From assembly GCA_021821225.1 (NCBI GenBank), contig JAKACR010000162.1, positions 1 through 6,371 on the forward strand: 6,371 nucleotides of DNA, read 5' to 3'. This DNA comes from Bacillota bacterium. Its GTDB lineage: Bacteria > Bacillota > Bacilli > Alicyclobacillales > SLC66. The position numbers were made by a program, and so were the translations under genes. Of the stretch, positions 1 to 6,028 are shown piece after piece. Each line of letters starts with the position of its first letter. Position 1 is the first letter of the stretch. The notes beneath the pieces are model-generated. The model saw only the letters and a list, made by a program, of their open reading frames with translations, was not told the DNA's origin and ran no database searches.

Positions 1-1
1 G

Positions 2-250
2 GCTTTGCGCTATCGCGTTGACATGATCCTGCTGGACAATATGGACCTGTCGCAACTGAGGCAGGCGGTCGAACTTGCGCAGGGGCGCGTGCCGCTGGAA
101 GCGTCGGGGAATATGTCGCTTGACCGTCTGGTCGACGTTGCCCGCACGGGTGTCGATTATATTTCCATGGGCGCGTTGACGCACGCGGTCCACAGCATTG
201 ATGTGGGGCTGGATATCCTGCGGGGGGACGGAGAGACGGCGGGTGAATAG
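2..250 (+). CDS. nadC: Quinolinate (nicotinate-nucleotide) phosphoribosyltransferase, 3' end only
   Basis: Partial gene: only the last 82 residues are present and the 5' part lies left of the window. NadC decarboxylates quinolinate and transfers phosphoribose from PRPP to give nicotinate mononucleotide, the third step of de novo NAD synthesis in the cytoplasm. Visible family signatures are the MILLDNM strand, the LEASGNM segment carrying the conserved glutamate and glycine, and GVDYISMGALTHAV near the C-terminus, which forms part of the phosphate-binding end of the barrel. It ends as this family normally does, shortly after a VGLDI-type segment, so the C-terminus looks intact. The stop codon lies inside the start region of nadB (8-bp overlap), which implies one transcript and probable translational coupling. 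Identification is confident from the motifs and from the adjacent nadB. Confidence 0.93.
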   Translation, partial: ALRYRVDMILLDNMDLSQLRQAVELAQGRVPLEASGNMSLDRLVDVARTGVDYISMGALTHAVHSIDVGLDILRGDGETAGE

Positions 251-1772
251 GATTCTTGCGGTGGACTTTGCGGTGATCGGAAGTGGTCTGGCGGGGAGCG
301 CGACGGCTCACTTGTTGAGCGCGGCGGGGGATGTGGCGCTGCTCTCCAAGGGATTGCCGACAGGGAGCAATTCCCACACGGCGCAAGGAGGGATCGCAGC
401 GGCTATCGGTCCGGACGATGCGCCTGACCTGCACGCGAAAGACACGCTTGATGCGGGCGACGGGCTGTGCGACGCTGGTGCGGTACGCCGGTTGGTGGCG
501 CGCGCTCCACAAATGGTCGACTGGTTGACGACTGTTGGCGTCGTGTTTGACGAGGACGCCGCAGGGCGCATGGCGTTCGGACTTGAGGGGGCGCATTCGC
601 GCGCGCGCATTCTGCATGCCGGAGGCGACGCCACAGGAGCGCACTTGCTGGCGCCGCTGACGGAGGCGATCGACCGCAATCCGCGCGTGGAGCGCATTGT
701 CGCGGGCGAGGTCCGGGCGCTGTTGCGCACGAGCGCGGGCGTGTGCGGCGCGCTGGTGGAGGATGGGGCGGGGAATCGGCTGTTCATTTTGGCTCGGCGC
801 GGAACGATTCTCGCCACAGGCGGCGTCGGACAGTTGTATGCGCACACGACTAATCCGGCGGGGGCTACGGGGGATGGCGTCGCGCTCGCGTACGAGGCGG
901 GGGCGGTCATTCGCAATCTGGAATTTATTCAATTCCACCCGACCGCCCTCCGGCAATCGTCCCATCCGCAATTTTTGATCTCGGAGGCCGTGCGGGGAGC
1001 GGGCGCACAGTTGGTGGACGGCGCGGGGCGCCCCATTCTGGCGGATCATCCGCAAGGATCGCTTGCGCCGCGCGATGTGGTGGCGCGGCGCATGGACGAG
1101 GTGCGGCGCGGCGGAGGAGAAGTGTTTCTCGACGCGCGCCGGGTGGAAGAATTTGTCGAGCGGTTTCCCACGATTTACGCGGCGTGTCGCGCCGCTGGCG
1201 CAGATCCTCGCGCGGACCTTTTGCCTGTCTCGCCTGCCGCGCATTTTTCCATGGGAGGCGTGCGCACGGGTCTTGCGGGCGAAACGACCGTAGCCGGCCT
1301 GTCCGCGGTCGGAGAGGTGGCGAGCACGGGCGTTCACGGAGCGAACCGCCTTGCGAGCAACTCGCTTCTGGAGTGTTTGGTCATGGCGCATGAACTGGCG
1401 GACCGCCTGCGGGCGCAGGACACGCGTTTTGCCGCGGACGGTCTGGATATGGAGGAGGCGGCGCGAAGCGGGTTCGCGGCGATTGATGGGAAGGTCATGG
1501 ACGAATTGAGGACGGTCATGTGGGAGTGTGCAGGCATCGTGAGAGACGGAGACGGTCTGCGGGACGGCCTGAGGCGGCTCCGCCAGCTTGCTCATCAGGC
1601 GCCGCGAGCGGCGCCGCTCCTGACCGCGCGGCTCATTGTCGAGTCCGCCTTGTGGCGGGAGGAGAGTCGCGGAGCGCATTACCGTACGGATTTTCCGGAA
1701 CACAGCGCGCACTTCGCAAGCTGCGATACCCTCGTGGACAAACGGGCGTGGCTCACCGCTTCCCTGCGATGA
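243..1772 (+). CDS. nadB: L-aspartate oxidase
   Basis: Flavoenzyme of 509 residues that oxidises L-aspartate to iminoaspartate, the first step of de novo NAD synthesis; its unstable product feeds NadA. The N-terminus has the FAD dinucleotide fold VIGSGLAG (residues 11-18) and the flavin-contact segment SHTAQGG (44-50). The succinate-dehydrogenase/fumarate-reductase family core follows: LEGAHS with Glu115, ATGGVGQLY (191-199), FHPTAL with His232, APRD with Arg277, HFSMGG with His334, and HGANRLASNSLLEC (365-378) with Arg369. By position these match the substrate-binding Glu, His and Arg residues known in NadB. The C-terminal helical domain ends in the usual HYRTDFP motif (479-485). I chose the GTG start because it precedes the FAD motif by the usual distance, has GGAG at 230-233 nine bases upstream, and overlaps the nadC stop; an in-frame TTG at 198 would overlap nadC more and adds non-family residues. 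Length is slightly below the 530-540 of E. coli and B. subtilis. Confidence 0.95.
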   Translation: MNRILAVDFAVIGSGLAGSATAHLLSAAGDVALLSKGLPTGSNSHTAQGGIAAAIGPDDAPDLHAKDTLDAGDGLCDAGAVRRLVARAPQMVDWLTTVGVVFDEDAAGRMAFGLEGAHSRARILHAGGDATGAHLLAPLTEAIDRNPRVERIVAGEVRALLRTSAGVCGALVEDGAGNRLFILARRGTILATGGVGQLYAHTTNPAGATGDGVALAYEAGAVIRNLEFIQFHPTALRQSSHPQFLISEAVRGAGAQLVDGAGRPILADHPQGSLAPRDVVARRMDEVRRGGGEVFLDARRVEEFVERFPTIYAACRAAGADPRADLLPVSPAAHFSMGGVRTGLAGETTVAGLSAVGEVASTGVHGANRLASNSLLECLVMAHELADRLRAQDTRFAADGLDMEEAARSGFAAIDGKVMDELRTVMWECAGIVRDGDGLRDGLRRLRQLAHQAPRAAPLLTARLIVESALWREESRGAHYRTDFPEHSAHFASCDTLVDKRAWLTASLR

Positions 1773-1783
1773 GCCACGCCCGT
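1742..1783. terminator. Perfect 14-bp hairpin across the nadB stop codon, probable terminator for converging nadB and nadA
   Basis: The left arm (1742-1755) and right arm (1770-1783) are exact reverse complements over 14 bp, separated by a 14-nt loop. The nadB TGA (1770-1772) is the first codon of the right arm. For the leftward nadA transcript the stem lies about 80 nt past the nadA stop and is followed by a short TTTGT run, so it resembles a weak intrinsic terminator. In the rightward direction no T tract follows, so for nadCB it may instead protect the 3' end or need a factor. The structure is seen directly; the terminator role is inferred. Confidence 0.55.
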
Positions 1784-1835
1784 GCCTGGGGTGTGCGTGC
1801 CCTGCGGCTGTCAGTGCAGACGTGCGCAAAGACGG

Positions 1836-1863
1836 CGCGCTGTGGTTCGCGCAGGCCAGCGCG
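1836..1863 (-). terminator. Possible small hairpin just after the nadA stop
   Basis: CGCGCTG (1836-1842) and CAGCGCG (1857-1863) form a 7-bp GC-rich stem with a 14-nt loop, directly next to the nadA stop codon. On the nadA strand it is followed by CCGTCTTTG, which is only weakly T-rich. Such stems arise easily by chance in GC-rich DNA, so it is a low-confidence partner to the stronger hairpin farther along at 1742-1783. Confidence 0.25.
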
Positions 1864-2811
1864 TCAGCCGACGGCCACCATGCGCTCGATCGCGCGCCGC
1901 GCCAGGCGCGCGGTTTCCTCAGGGACCTGAATAACGTGCTGATTGTGCTGCAGGGCGGCCAGAATCTTCGGCATGGTGATCATTTTCATGAACGGACAAA
2001 CCGCTTCCGGATTGGCGGCGACGAATCGTTTGCCGGGATTGTGCTTCTGCATCTGGTGGATGATGCCGACCTCTGTCGCGATGATGAATTCCCGCGCGGC
2101 GGAATGCTGTGCGTGGCGCAGCATTCCGCCTGTGGAAAGGATGTGCGTACGCTCCTGCGGCAGTGTGCCGTCCGACAGCATGTAGAGGTTCGATGTGCTG
2201 CAGCCGCACTCCGGGTGCACGAGCAGATCGGCGTCCGGATGCTGCTCAACCAGACTGTCCACCTGTTGCGGGGCGATTCCCGCGTGCACATGGCATTCTC
2301 CCATCCATATGTGCATGTTGGCGCGCTTTGTCACGCGCTGCACATGGGAGCCGAGGAACATGTCGGGCAAGAACAGGACCTCTCTGTCGGCAGGAATGGA
2401 TTGCACAATCTGCACCGCATTGGCGGATGTGCAGCAGTAATCGGAGAGTGCCTTGACGTTTGCCGACGTGTTGACATAGGAGACCACAACCGCTCCGGGG
2501 TGCTCTTCTTTCCACTCCCGCAACTGGTCTGCGGTGATCGAGTCGGCCAGCGAGCAGCCCGCTTCCAGGTCGGGAAGCAGCACGGTGCGCTCTGGATTCA
2601 GAATGGCGGCTGTCTCGGCCATGAAGTGGACGCCGCAAAATACGATGGTGTCCGCGGCGGTGCTGACGGCGGCGCGCGCCAAAGCAAGCGAGTCGCCCAC
2701 TTGGTCTGCGATGTCTTGCACTTCCGGCAATTCATAGTTGTGTGCGAGAATAATCGCGTTGCGTCGCTCTTTCAAAGAAAGGATTTCCGCACGCAATGCT
2801 TGGTCAGCCAT
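1864..2811 (-). CDS. nadA: Quinolinate synthase (4Fe-4S)
   Basis: 315-residue enzyme that condenses iminoaspartate (from NadB) with dihydroxyacetone phosphate to quinolinate in the cytoplasm. Recognised from AHNYELPEVQDIADQVGDS (23-41), FCGVHFMAETA (58-68), SYVNTSA (111-117), FLPDMFLG (147-154), WMGECHVHAG (169-178) and STGGM (226-230). Expected cluster ligands are Cys86 in LEAGCSLAD, Cys202 in HPECGC (Cys204 is next to it) and Cys272 in VCPFMKM. The length and compact N-terminus fit the shorter NadA class rather than the longer B. subtilis form. The ATG start is kept because MADxAL-type openings look natural for this class, but a TTG four codons upstream (2821-2823) has a better-spaced ribosome site. 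It faces nadB tail to tail instead of sharing its operon, and has its own promoter. The reading frame stays open far upstream, antisense to metG, but that part has no family similarity. Confidence 0.94.
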   Translation of the reverse strand: MADQALRAEILSLKERRNAIILAHNYELPEVQDIADQVGDSLALARAAVSTAADTIVFCGVHFMAETAAILNPERTVLLPDLEAGCSLADSITADQLREWKEEHPGAVVVSYVNTSANVKALSDYCCTSANAVQIVQSIPADREVLFLPDMFLGSHVQRVTKRANMHIWMGECHVHAGIAPQQVDSLVEQHPDADLLVHPECGCSTSNLYMLSDGTLPQERTHILSTGGMLRHAQHSAAREFIIATEVGIIHQMQKHNPGKRFVAANPEAVCPFMKMITMPKILAALQHNQHVIQVPEETARLARRAIERMVAVG

Positions 2812-2832
2812 GGTTGCGCTCAACTGGCAGGA

Positions 2833-2841
2833 CCCCTTTCC
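2833..2841 (-). promoter_or_regulatory. Ribosome binding site of nadA (GGAAAGGGG), favouring a TTG start
   Basis: On the minus strand GGAAAGGGG is the only strong Shine-Dalgarno-like stretch ahead of nadA. It ends 9 nt before an in-frame TTG (2823-2821) but 21 nt before the ATG (2811-2809). Spacing therefore supports the TTG start, giving a 319-residue protein with four extra residues. If the -10 box at 2847-2852 is correct, this site lies at the very 5' end of the mRNA. Confidence 0.5.
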
Positions 2842-2846
2842 TGTCG

Positions 2847-2876
2847 ATCCTACTGTATATACACTCGAATTGTCAA
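2847..2876 (-). promoter_or_regulatory. Sigma-A-type promoter of nadA
   Basis: Read on the minus strand, a perfect TTGACA -35 box (2876-2871) is followed after 18 bp by TAGGAT (2852-2847), four of six matches to TATAAT. Transcription would begin near 2840, giving a very short leader. It lies directly upstream of nadA in a 200-bp non-coding gap, which supports it. The -10 box is imperfect, so some regulation or activation may be needed. Confidence 0.6.
2854..2863. promoter_or_regulatory. TGTATATACA palindrome in the nadA promoter spacer, candidate operator
   Basis: A perfect 10-bp palindrome lies between the -35 and -10 boxes of the nadA promoter, where a bound repressor would block RNA polymerase. 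In Firmicutes, NAD synthesis genes are commonly repressed by NiaR or by NrtR. I cannot assign this site to either from the sequence, and no regulator gene is present in the window. A short AT-rich palindrome can also arise by chance. Confidence 0.3.
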
Positions 2877-2881
2877 TCATA

Positions 2882-2903
2882 CCGGGCAAGTGCCGGGCAA
2901 GTG
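2882..2903. repeat. Tandem perfect 11-bp direct repeat (CCGGGCAAGTG x2)
   Basis: CCGGGCAAGTG occurs twice back to back (2882-2892 and 2893-2903) with no mismatch. The repeat ends 5 bp upstream of the nadA -35 box. The 11-bp period is about one helical turn, so both copies face the same side of the DNA, as expected for paired regulator sites. The core CCGGGCA recurs inverted at 2944-2950 near the metG promoter. The repeat is seen directly; a binding role is inference. Confidence 0.55.
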
Positions 2904-2933
2904 GCGCCGGGGCGATGTCCCCAAGGTGCGTAG

Positions 2934-2951
2934 TCCGGGAAAATGCCCGGA
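2934..2951. promoter_or_regulatory. Inverted repeat TCCGGG-N6-CCCGGA upstream of the metG -35 box
   Basis: TCCGGG (2934-2939) and CCCGGA (2946-2951) are perfect 6-bp inverted arms with a 6-nt centre, ending 4 bp before the metG -35 box. It shares the CCGGG core with the tandem repeat on the nadA side. It could be a dimeric regulator site or incidental. It is too short and lacks a T tract for a terminator in either direction. Confidence 0.35.
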
Positions 2952-2955
2952 AAAA

Positions 2956-2985
2956 TTGACACGTGCTGGCCGTTCTTGGTACGAT
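2956..2985 (+). promoter_or_regulatory. Sigma-A-type promoter of the metG-tatD-rnmV operon
   Basis: A perfect TTGACA (2956-2961) is followed after 18 bp by TACGAT (2980-2985), four of six matches to TATAAT. Transcription would start near 2992, leaving a leader of about 54 nt before the metG ATG. That leader is too short for a T-box or a SAM riboswitch, both of which occur with methionine genes in other Firmicutes. It mirrors the nadA promoter in its perfect -35 box, 18-bp spacer and imperfect -10 box. Confidence 0.6.
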
Positions 2986-3045
2986 GGAAGGCAATGAAAA
3001 AATGCGCCGCAACGGATAATCTGTGACTGGGTGATGGATGTGAAC

Positions 3046-5109
3046 ATGGGCAATCAGAACAAATCGACGTACTATATCACGACGCCGATCTACTATCCGA
3101 GCGACAAGCTGCACATCGGTCACGCATACAGCACGACGGTGGCGGATACGCTGGCGCGCTACAGGCGTCTGCGCGGCGATGACGTGCGTTTTTTGACGGG
3201 CACCGACGATCACGGCCTGAAGATGCAGCGGCGCGCGGAGGCGGCCGGCAAGCCGCCGCTGGTTTTTGTGGACGAGATCGTCGAAGGGATTCGCGCGCTG
3301 TGGAAGCGGCTCGACATTTCGTATGATGACTTCATCCGGACGACGGAGGACAGGCACAAGGTCATTGTGCAGCAGATCTTTTCCCGCCTGCTGCTCCAAG
3401 GCGACATTTATGAGGCCGAGTATGAGGGTTGGTATTGCACGCCGTGCGAATCGTACTGGACAGGGCGGCAACTGAAAGACGGCAAGTGCCCCGATTGCGG
3501 CAGAGAGGTGGAACTGGTGCGCCATCCGGCCTACTTTTTGCGCACCAGTCGTTATGCGGATCGCTTGATCGACTATTATGAAAAGCACCCGGAGTTCATC
3601 CTGCCCGAATCGCGCAAAAACGAAATGTTGAACAATTTTCTGCTGCCGGGCCTGGAAGACCTGTGTGTATCGCGGACGAACTTCACCTGGGGAATTCCTG
3701 TGCGGGAAAATCCCCAGCACGTCATCTATGTGTGGCTGGATGCGCTCACCAACTACATCACGGCCCCCGGGTACATGGCGGACGATCATTGGCTGCGCGA
3801 ACGTTTCGCGCATTACTGGCCGGCCAATGTGCATGTGATGGCAAAGGAAATCGTACGGTTCCACGCGATCTACTGGCCGATTATCCTGATGGCGCTGAAT
3901 CTGCCGCTGCCGGAACAGATCATCGCGCACGGCTGGTTGCTCACGAAAGAAGGCAAGATGTCCAAGTCAAAAGGCAACGTGATCGACCCGAACGTGCTGA
4001 TCGATCGCTACGGTTCCGACGCCCTGCGCTATTTTCTTTTGCGCGAGGTCCCCTTTGGCCAGGATGGCGTCTTCACGATCGAAGCGATGCTGGAGCGGCT
4101 GAACTTTGATCTGGCCAACGACCTGGGGAATTTCCTGCACCGTTCGCTCTCCATGGTCGGCCGGTTTGCGGGCGGCGTGATCCCCCAGGCGGGCGAGCTG
4201 ACGGACCTGGAACGCTCGTTTGCGCGGGTGATCGACGAAGCGGTGCGGGAGGTCGAGGATGCGTTCGAAACGTATCAGTTTTCCGCCGCGTTGACTGCGA
4301 TATGGAAGATCGTGCGCCGCGGCAACCGGTACGTCGACGAAACGGCGCCGTGGGCGCTGAACAAGGCGGGTGACACCGAACGGCTCGGCGCCGTGCTGTA
4401 TTTTGCGCTTGATGTCGCCCGGCGCGTAGCCATCCTGTTGCAACCGTTCATGCCAAAGACGCCTTTGGCGATGTTCGTACAAATGGGAGTCGAGGACCGG
4501 GTGGATACGTCCTGGGATGCCGCAAAGCGCTACGGACTGCTCCCTGCCGGTGTGTCCATCCGCAAGGCGGAGCCGATTTTTCCGCGGCTGGAGTTAGAAA
4601 AGGAGGTCGCCGAACTGGATCGCGTGCTCATGCGGGTCGCCGCGGGTTCCGGCGTCACCGGAAACGCCGGATCGGTGCAAAGCGGACGCGACAGGGGTGA
4701 CGGCGGAGATGACGGAAGCGCGAACGCGCAGACGGACGCCGCGGACATTGGCGCGACGGACGACAAGAGTGCGGTGGGGGTGGTGCCGCTGATTCAAATT
4801 GACAATTTTAACAAGATGGATCTGCGCGTGGCTCAGGTGAGTGCCGCCGAGAAAATCGCAGGGGCGGACAAGCTGCTCAAGCTGCGCCTGGACCTCGGCT
4901 TTGAAGAACGGCAGGTCGTCTCGGGGATTGCGAAGTTTTACAAACCGGAAGAACTGGTCGGTCTGCGCGTGATTCTGGTGGCCAACCTGCAGCCGGTCAA
5001 ATTGCGCGGCGTTGAATCGCAGGGGATGATTCTGGCCGCGTCGGCGGGAGAACAACTGGTACTGGCCACGGTGGCGGGCGACATCCCGCTTGGCGCGCAG
5101 GTGAAATGA
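3046..5109 (+). CDS. metG: Methionyl-tRNA synthetase with C-terminal tRNA-binding domain
   Basis: 687-residue class I synthetase that charges tRNA-Met with methionine in the cytoplasm. The Rossmann catalytic core opens with YYITTPIYYPS (9-19), has the HIGH signature as HIGH (23-26), TGTDDHG (51-57) and KMSKS (304-308). The connective domain holds one zinc knuckle, C131-x2-C134 and C148-x2-C151. The helical anticodon-binding domain follows to about residue 530. A low-complexity linker (532-581) then leads to a Trbp111/EMAP-type tRNA-binding domain (582-687) with MDLRVAQV and KLRGVESQGMILA, which in this family also drives dimerisation. ATG 3046 is chosen because it gives the normal N-terminus; in-frame GTG 3031, ATG 3034 and GTG 3040 are possible, and none has a strong ribosome site. 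It is first gene of an operon with tatD and rnmV. The linker is longer than the short one usual in Bacillus relatives. Confidence 0.96.
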   Translation: MGNQNKSTYYITTPIYYPSDKLHIGHAYSTTVADTLARYRRLRGDDVRFLTGTDDHGLKMQRRAEAAGKPPLVFVDEIVEGIRALWKRLDISYDDFIRTTEDRHKVIVQQIFSRLLLQGDIYEAEYEGWYCTPCESYWTGRQLKDGKCPDCGREVELVRHPAYFLRTSRYADRLIDYYEKHPEFILPESRKNEMLNNFLLPGLEDLCVSRTNFTWGIPVRENPQHVIYVWLDALTNYITAPGYMADDHWLRERFAHYWPANVHVMAKEIVRFHAIYWPIILMALNLPLPEQIIAHGWLLTKEGKMSKSKGNVIDPNVLIDRYGSDALRYFLLREVPFGQDGVFTIEAMLERLNFDLANDLGNFLHRSLSMVGRFAGGVIPQAGELTDLERSFARVIDEAVREVEDAFETYQFSAALTAIWKIVRRGNRYVDETAPWALNKAGDTERLGAVLYFALDVARRVAILLQPFMPKTPLAMFVQMGVEDRVDTSWDAAKRYGLLPAGVSIRKAEPIFPRLELEKEVAELDRVLMRVAAGSGVTGNAGSVQSGRDRGDGGDDGSANAQTDAADIGATDDKSAVGVVPLIQIDNFNKMDLRVAQVSAAEKIAGADKLLKLRLDLGFEERQVVSGIAKFYKPEELVGLRVILVANLQPVKLRGVESQGMILAASAGEQLVLATVAGDIPLGAQVK

Positions 5110-5129
5110 GCTTCTCCGGGGAAAGAAGT

Positions 5130-5136
5130 GGAGGGG
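5130..5136 (+). promoter_or_regulatory. Ribosome binding site of tatD (GGAGGGG)
   Basis: GGAGGGG ends 10 nt before the ATG at 5147 and lies in the 37-bp gap after metG. It decides the tatD start, because this opening reads about ten residues longer than most TatD proteins before the FDSHTHL motif. No promoter or terminator is evident in the gap, consistent with a shared transcript. Confidence 0.6.
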
Positions 5137-5146
5137 AAGGCGGGGC

Positions 5147-6028
5147 ATGGTCGATGACGAGGCGCGCAATGACGTACGGTACGCGCTGTTTGACAGCCAC
5201 ACTCACCTGAACGACCCGGCGCTGTACGGCGAAGCGGCGGAGGTGGTGGAGCGGGCACGGGCGGCGGGCGTATCCCGGATGGTTGTGCCCGGTTACGACC
5301 GGGCGGCGTGCGAACGGGCGCTTGAGCTTGCCGCGCGGTTTGAGGAGGTCTACGCGGCGGTCGGTTTCCATCCGAGTGATGCGCAGGGCGTGACGGACCG
5401 CGACCTGGCGGATCTCGAAACGTGGTGCGCGCTGCCCCAGGTCGTCGCCGTCGGTGAGATCGGTCTGGACAATCACTATGAAACTCCCGGCGGAGATGTT
5501 CAGGCGCGCGTGTTTGCGGCGCAACTGCAACTTGCGCGGCGGGCGGACCTGCCTGTGATCATTCACGACAGGGAGGCGCACGCCGACATCCTGGCCGCGC
5601 TGCGCGACAGCGGCATAGCGCAGGTGGGAGGCGTCCTGCACAGTTTTTCGGGCGGCATCGACATGATGCGGGAGGCTGTCGCGCTGAATTTCCATATTGG
5701 ACTCGGAGGTCCCGTGACGTTTCGCAATGCGAAAAAACCGGTGCAGATTGCGGCAAATGTGCCTGTGGAGCGTCTCCTCATCGAGACGGACGCCCCGTGG
5801 CTGACGCCTGAACCGCACCGTGGAAAGCGCAATGAACCCGCGCATGTCCGCCTGGTGGCCGAGCGGATCGCCGAGGTGAGGGGTGCGCCGCTGCGCGACA
5901 TTGCCGCCCAGACCTACCGCAACGCGGACAACCTTTTTAAAAACGCGAGCCTTCGCCCTGCGCAGCAGAGTTCTCGACCCTTTGCGGACAACCCTTTTAA
6001 GCGGGTGGCGGATCATGCGACAGATTGA
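5147..6028 (+). CDS. tatD: TatD-family metal-dependent deoxyribonuclease
   Basis: 293-residue TIM-barrel hydrolase of the amidohydrolase superfamily; characterised members are metal-dependent DNases with 3'-5' exonuclease activity, acting in the cytoplasm. In B. subtilis the equivalent gene (yabD) also follows the methionyl-tRNA synthetase gene. Metal ligands are all visible: His18 and His20 in FDSHTHL, Glu104 in GEIGLD, His140 in VIIHDRE, His165 in LHSFSG and Asp215 in ETDAPWL. The family end motif, normally NA-x-x-LF, is YRNADNLF at 257-264, yet the protein continues for 29 more residues and repeats ADNPFK at 280-285. The start has a clear ribosome site 10 nt upstream; the first ten residues are a small non-conserved extension. 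The 3' end overlaps rnmV by 14 bp. Enzyme family is certain; the exact substrate is not known from sequence. Confidence 0.94.
   Translation: MVDDEARNDVRYALFDSHTHLNDPALYGEAAEVVERARAAGVSRMVVPGYDRAACERALELAARFEEVYAAVGFHPSDAQGVTDRDLADLETWCALPQVVAVGEIGLDNHYETPGGDVQARVFAAQLQLARRADLPVIIHDREAHADILAALRDSGIAQVGGVLHSFSGGIDMMREAVALNFHIGLGGPVTFRNAKKPVQIAANVPVERLLIETDAPWLTPEPHRGKRNEPAHVRLVAERIAEVRGAPLRDIAAQTYRNADNLFKNASLRPAQQSSRPFADNPFKRVADHATD
5924..6000 (+). repeat. 17-bp near-identical direct repeat at the 3' end of tatD, 60 bp apart
   Basis: The 17-bp units at 5924-5940 and 5984-6000 differ at one base. They start exactly 60 bp (20 codons) apart and read in the same frame, giving ADNLF and ADNPF. The sequence between and after them does not align obviously, so this is either an old, decayed 60-bp tandem duplication or a coincidence. 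Confidence 0.5.

Noticed and set aside
2960..2965. CACGTG palindrome overlapping the metG -35 box as an operator
   Set aside because: A 6-bp palindrome is common by chance and has no flanking symmetry.
1636..2997. 453-codon rightward open frame over nadA
   Set aside because: It is the antisense shadow of nadA and extends into nadB and the promoter region. It has no recognisable domain, and the nadA frame is clearly the coding one.
2994..3026. Ten-codon leader reading frame (ATG AAA AAA ... TGA) ahead of metG, possible attenuation peptide
   Set aside because: The ribosome-like GGAAGG is only 2 nt from its ATG and at or before the predicted transcription start. It has no Met codon run and no terminator/antiterminator pair follows. 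The leader is too short for attenuation.
2986..3045. T-box or SAM riboswitch upstream of metG
   Set aside because: The predicted leader is about 54 nt, with no T-box core motif, no large stem set and no terminator.
2812..3930. Long upstream continuation of the nadA reading frame (about 370 codons) suggesting a fused protein
   Set aside because: It crosses the divergent promoter region and is then antisense to metG. It has no family features, and long open antisense frames are expected in GC-rich coding DNA. nadA has a good start, ribosome site and promoter near 2811-2876.
5111..5128. Small hairpin CTTCT/AGAAG between metG and tatD as a terminator
   Set aside because: Only a 5-bp stem with an 8-nt loop and no T tract, so it would not end transcription. 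The short gap and strong tatD ribosome site fit an operon.
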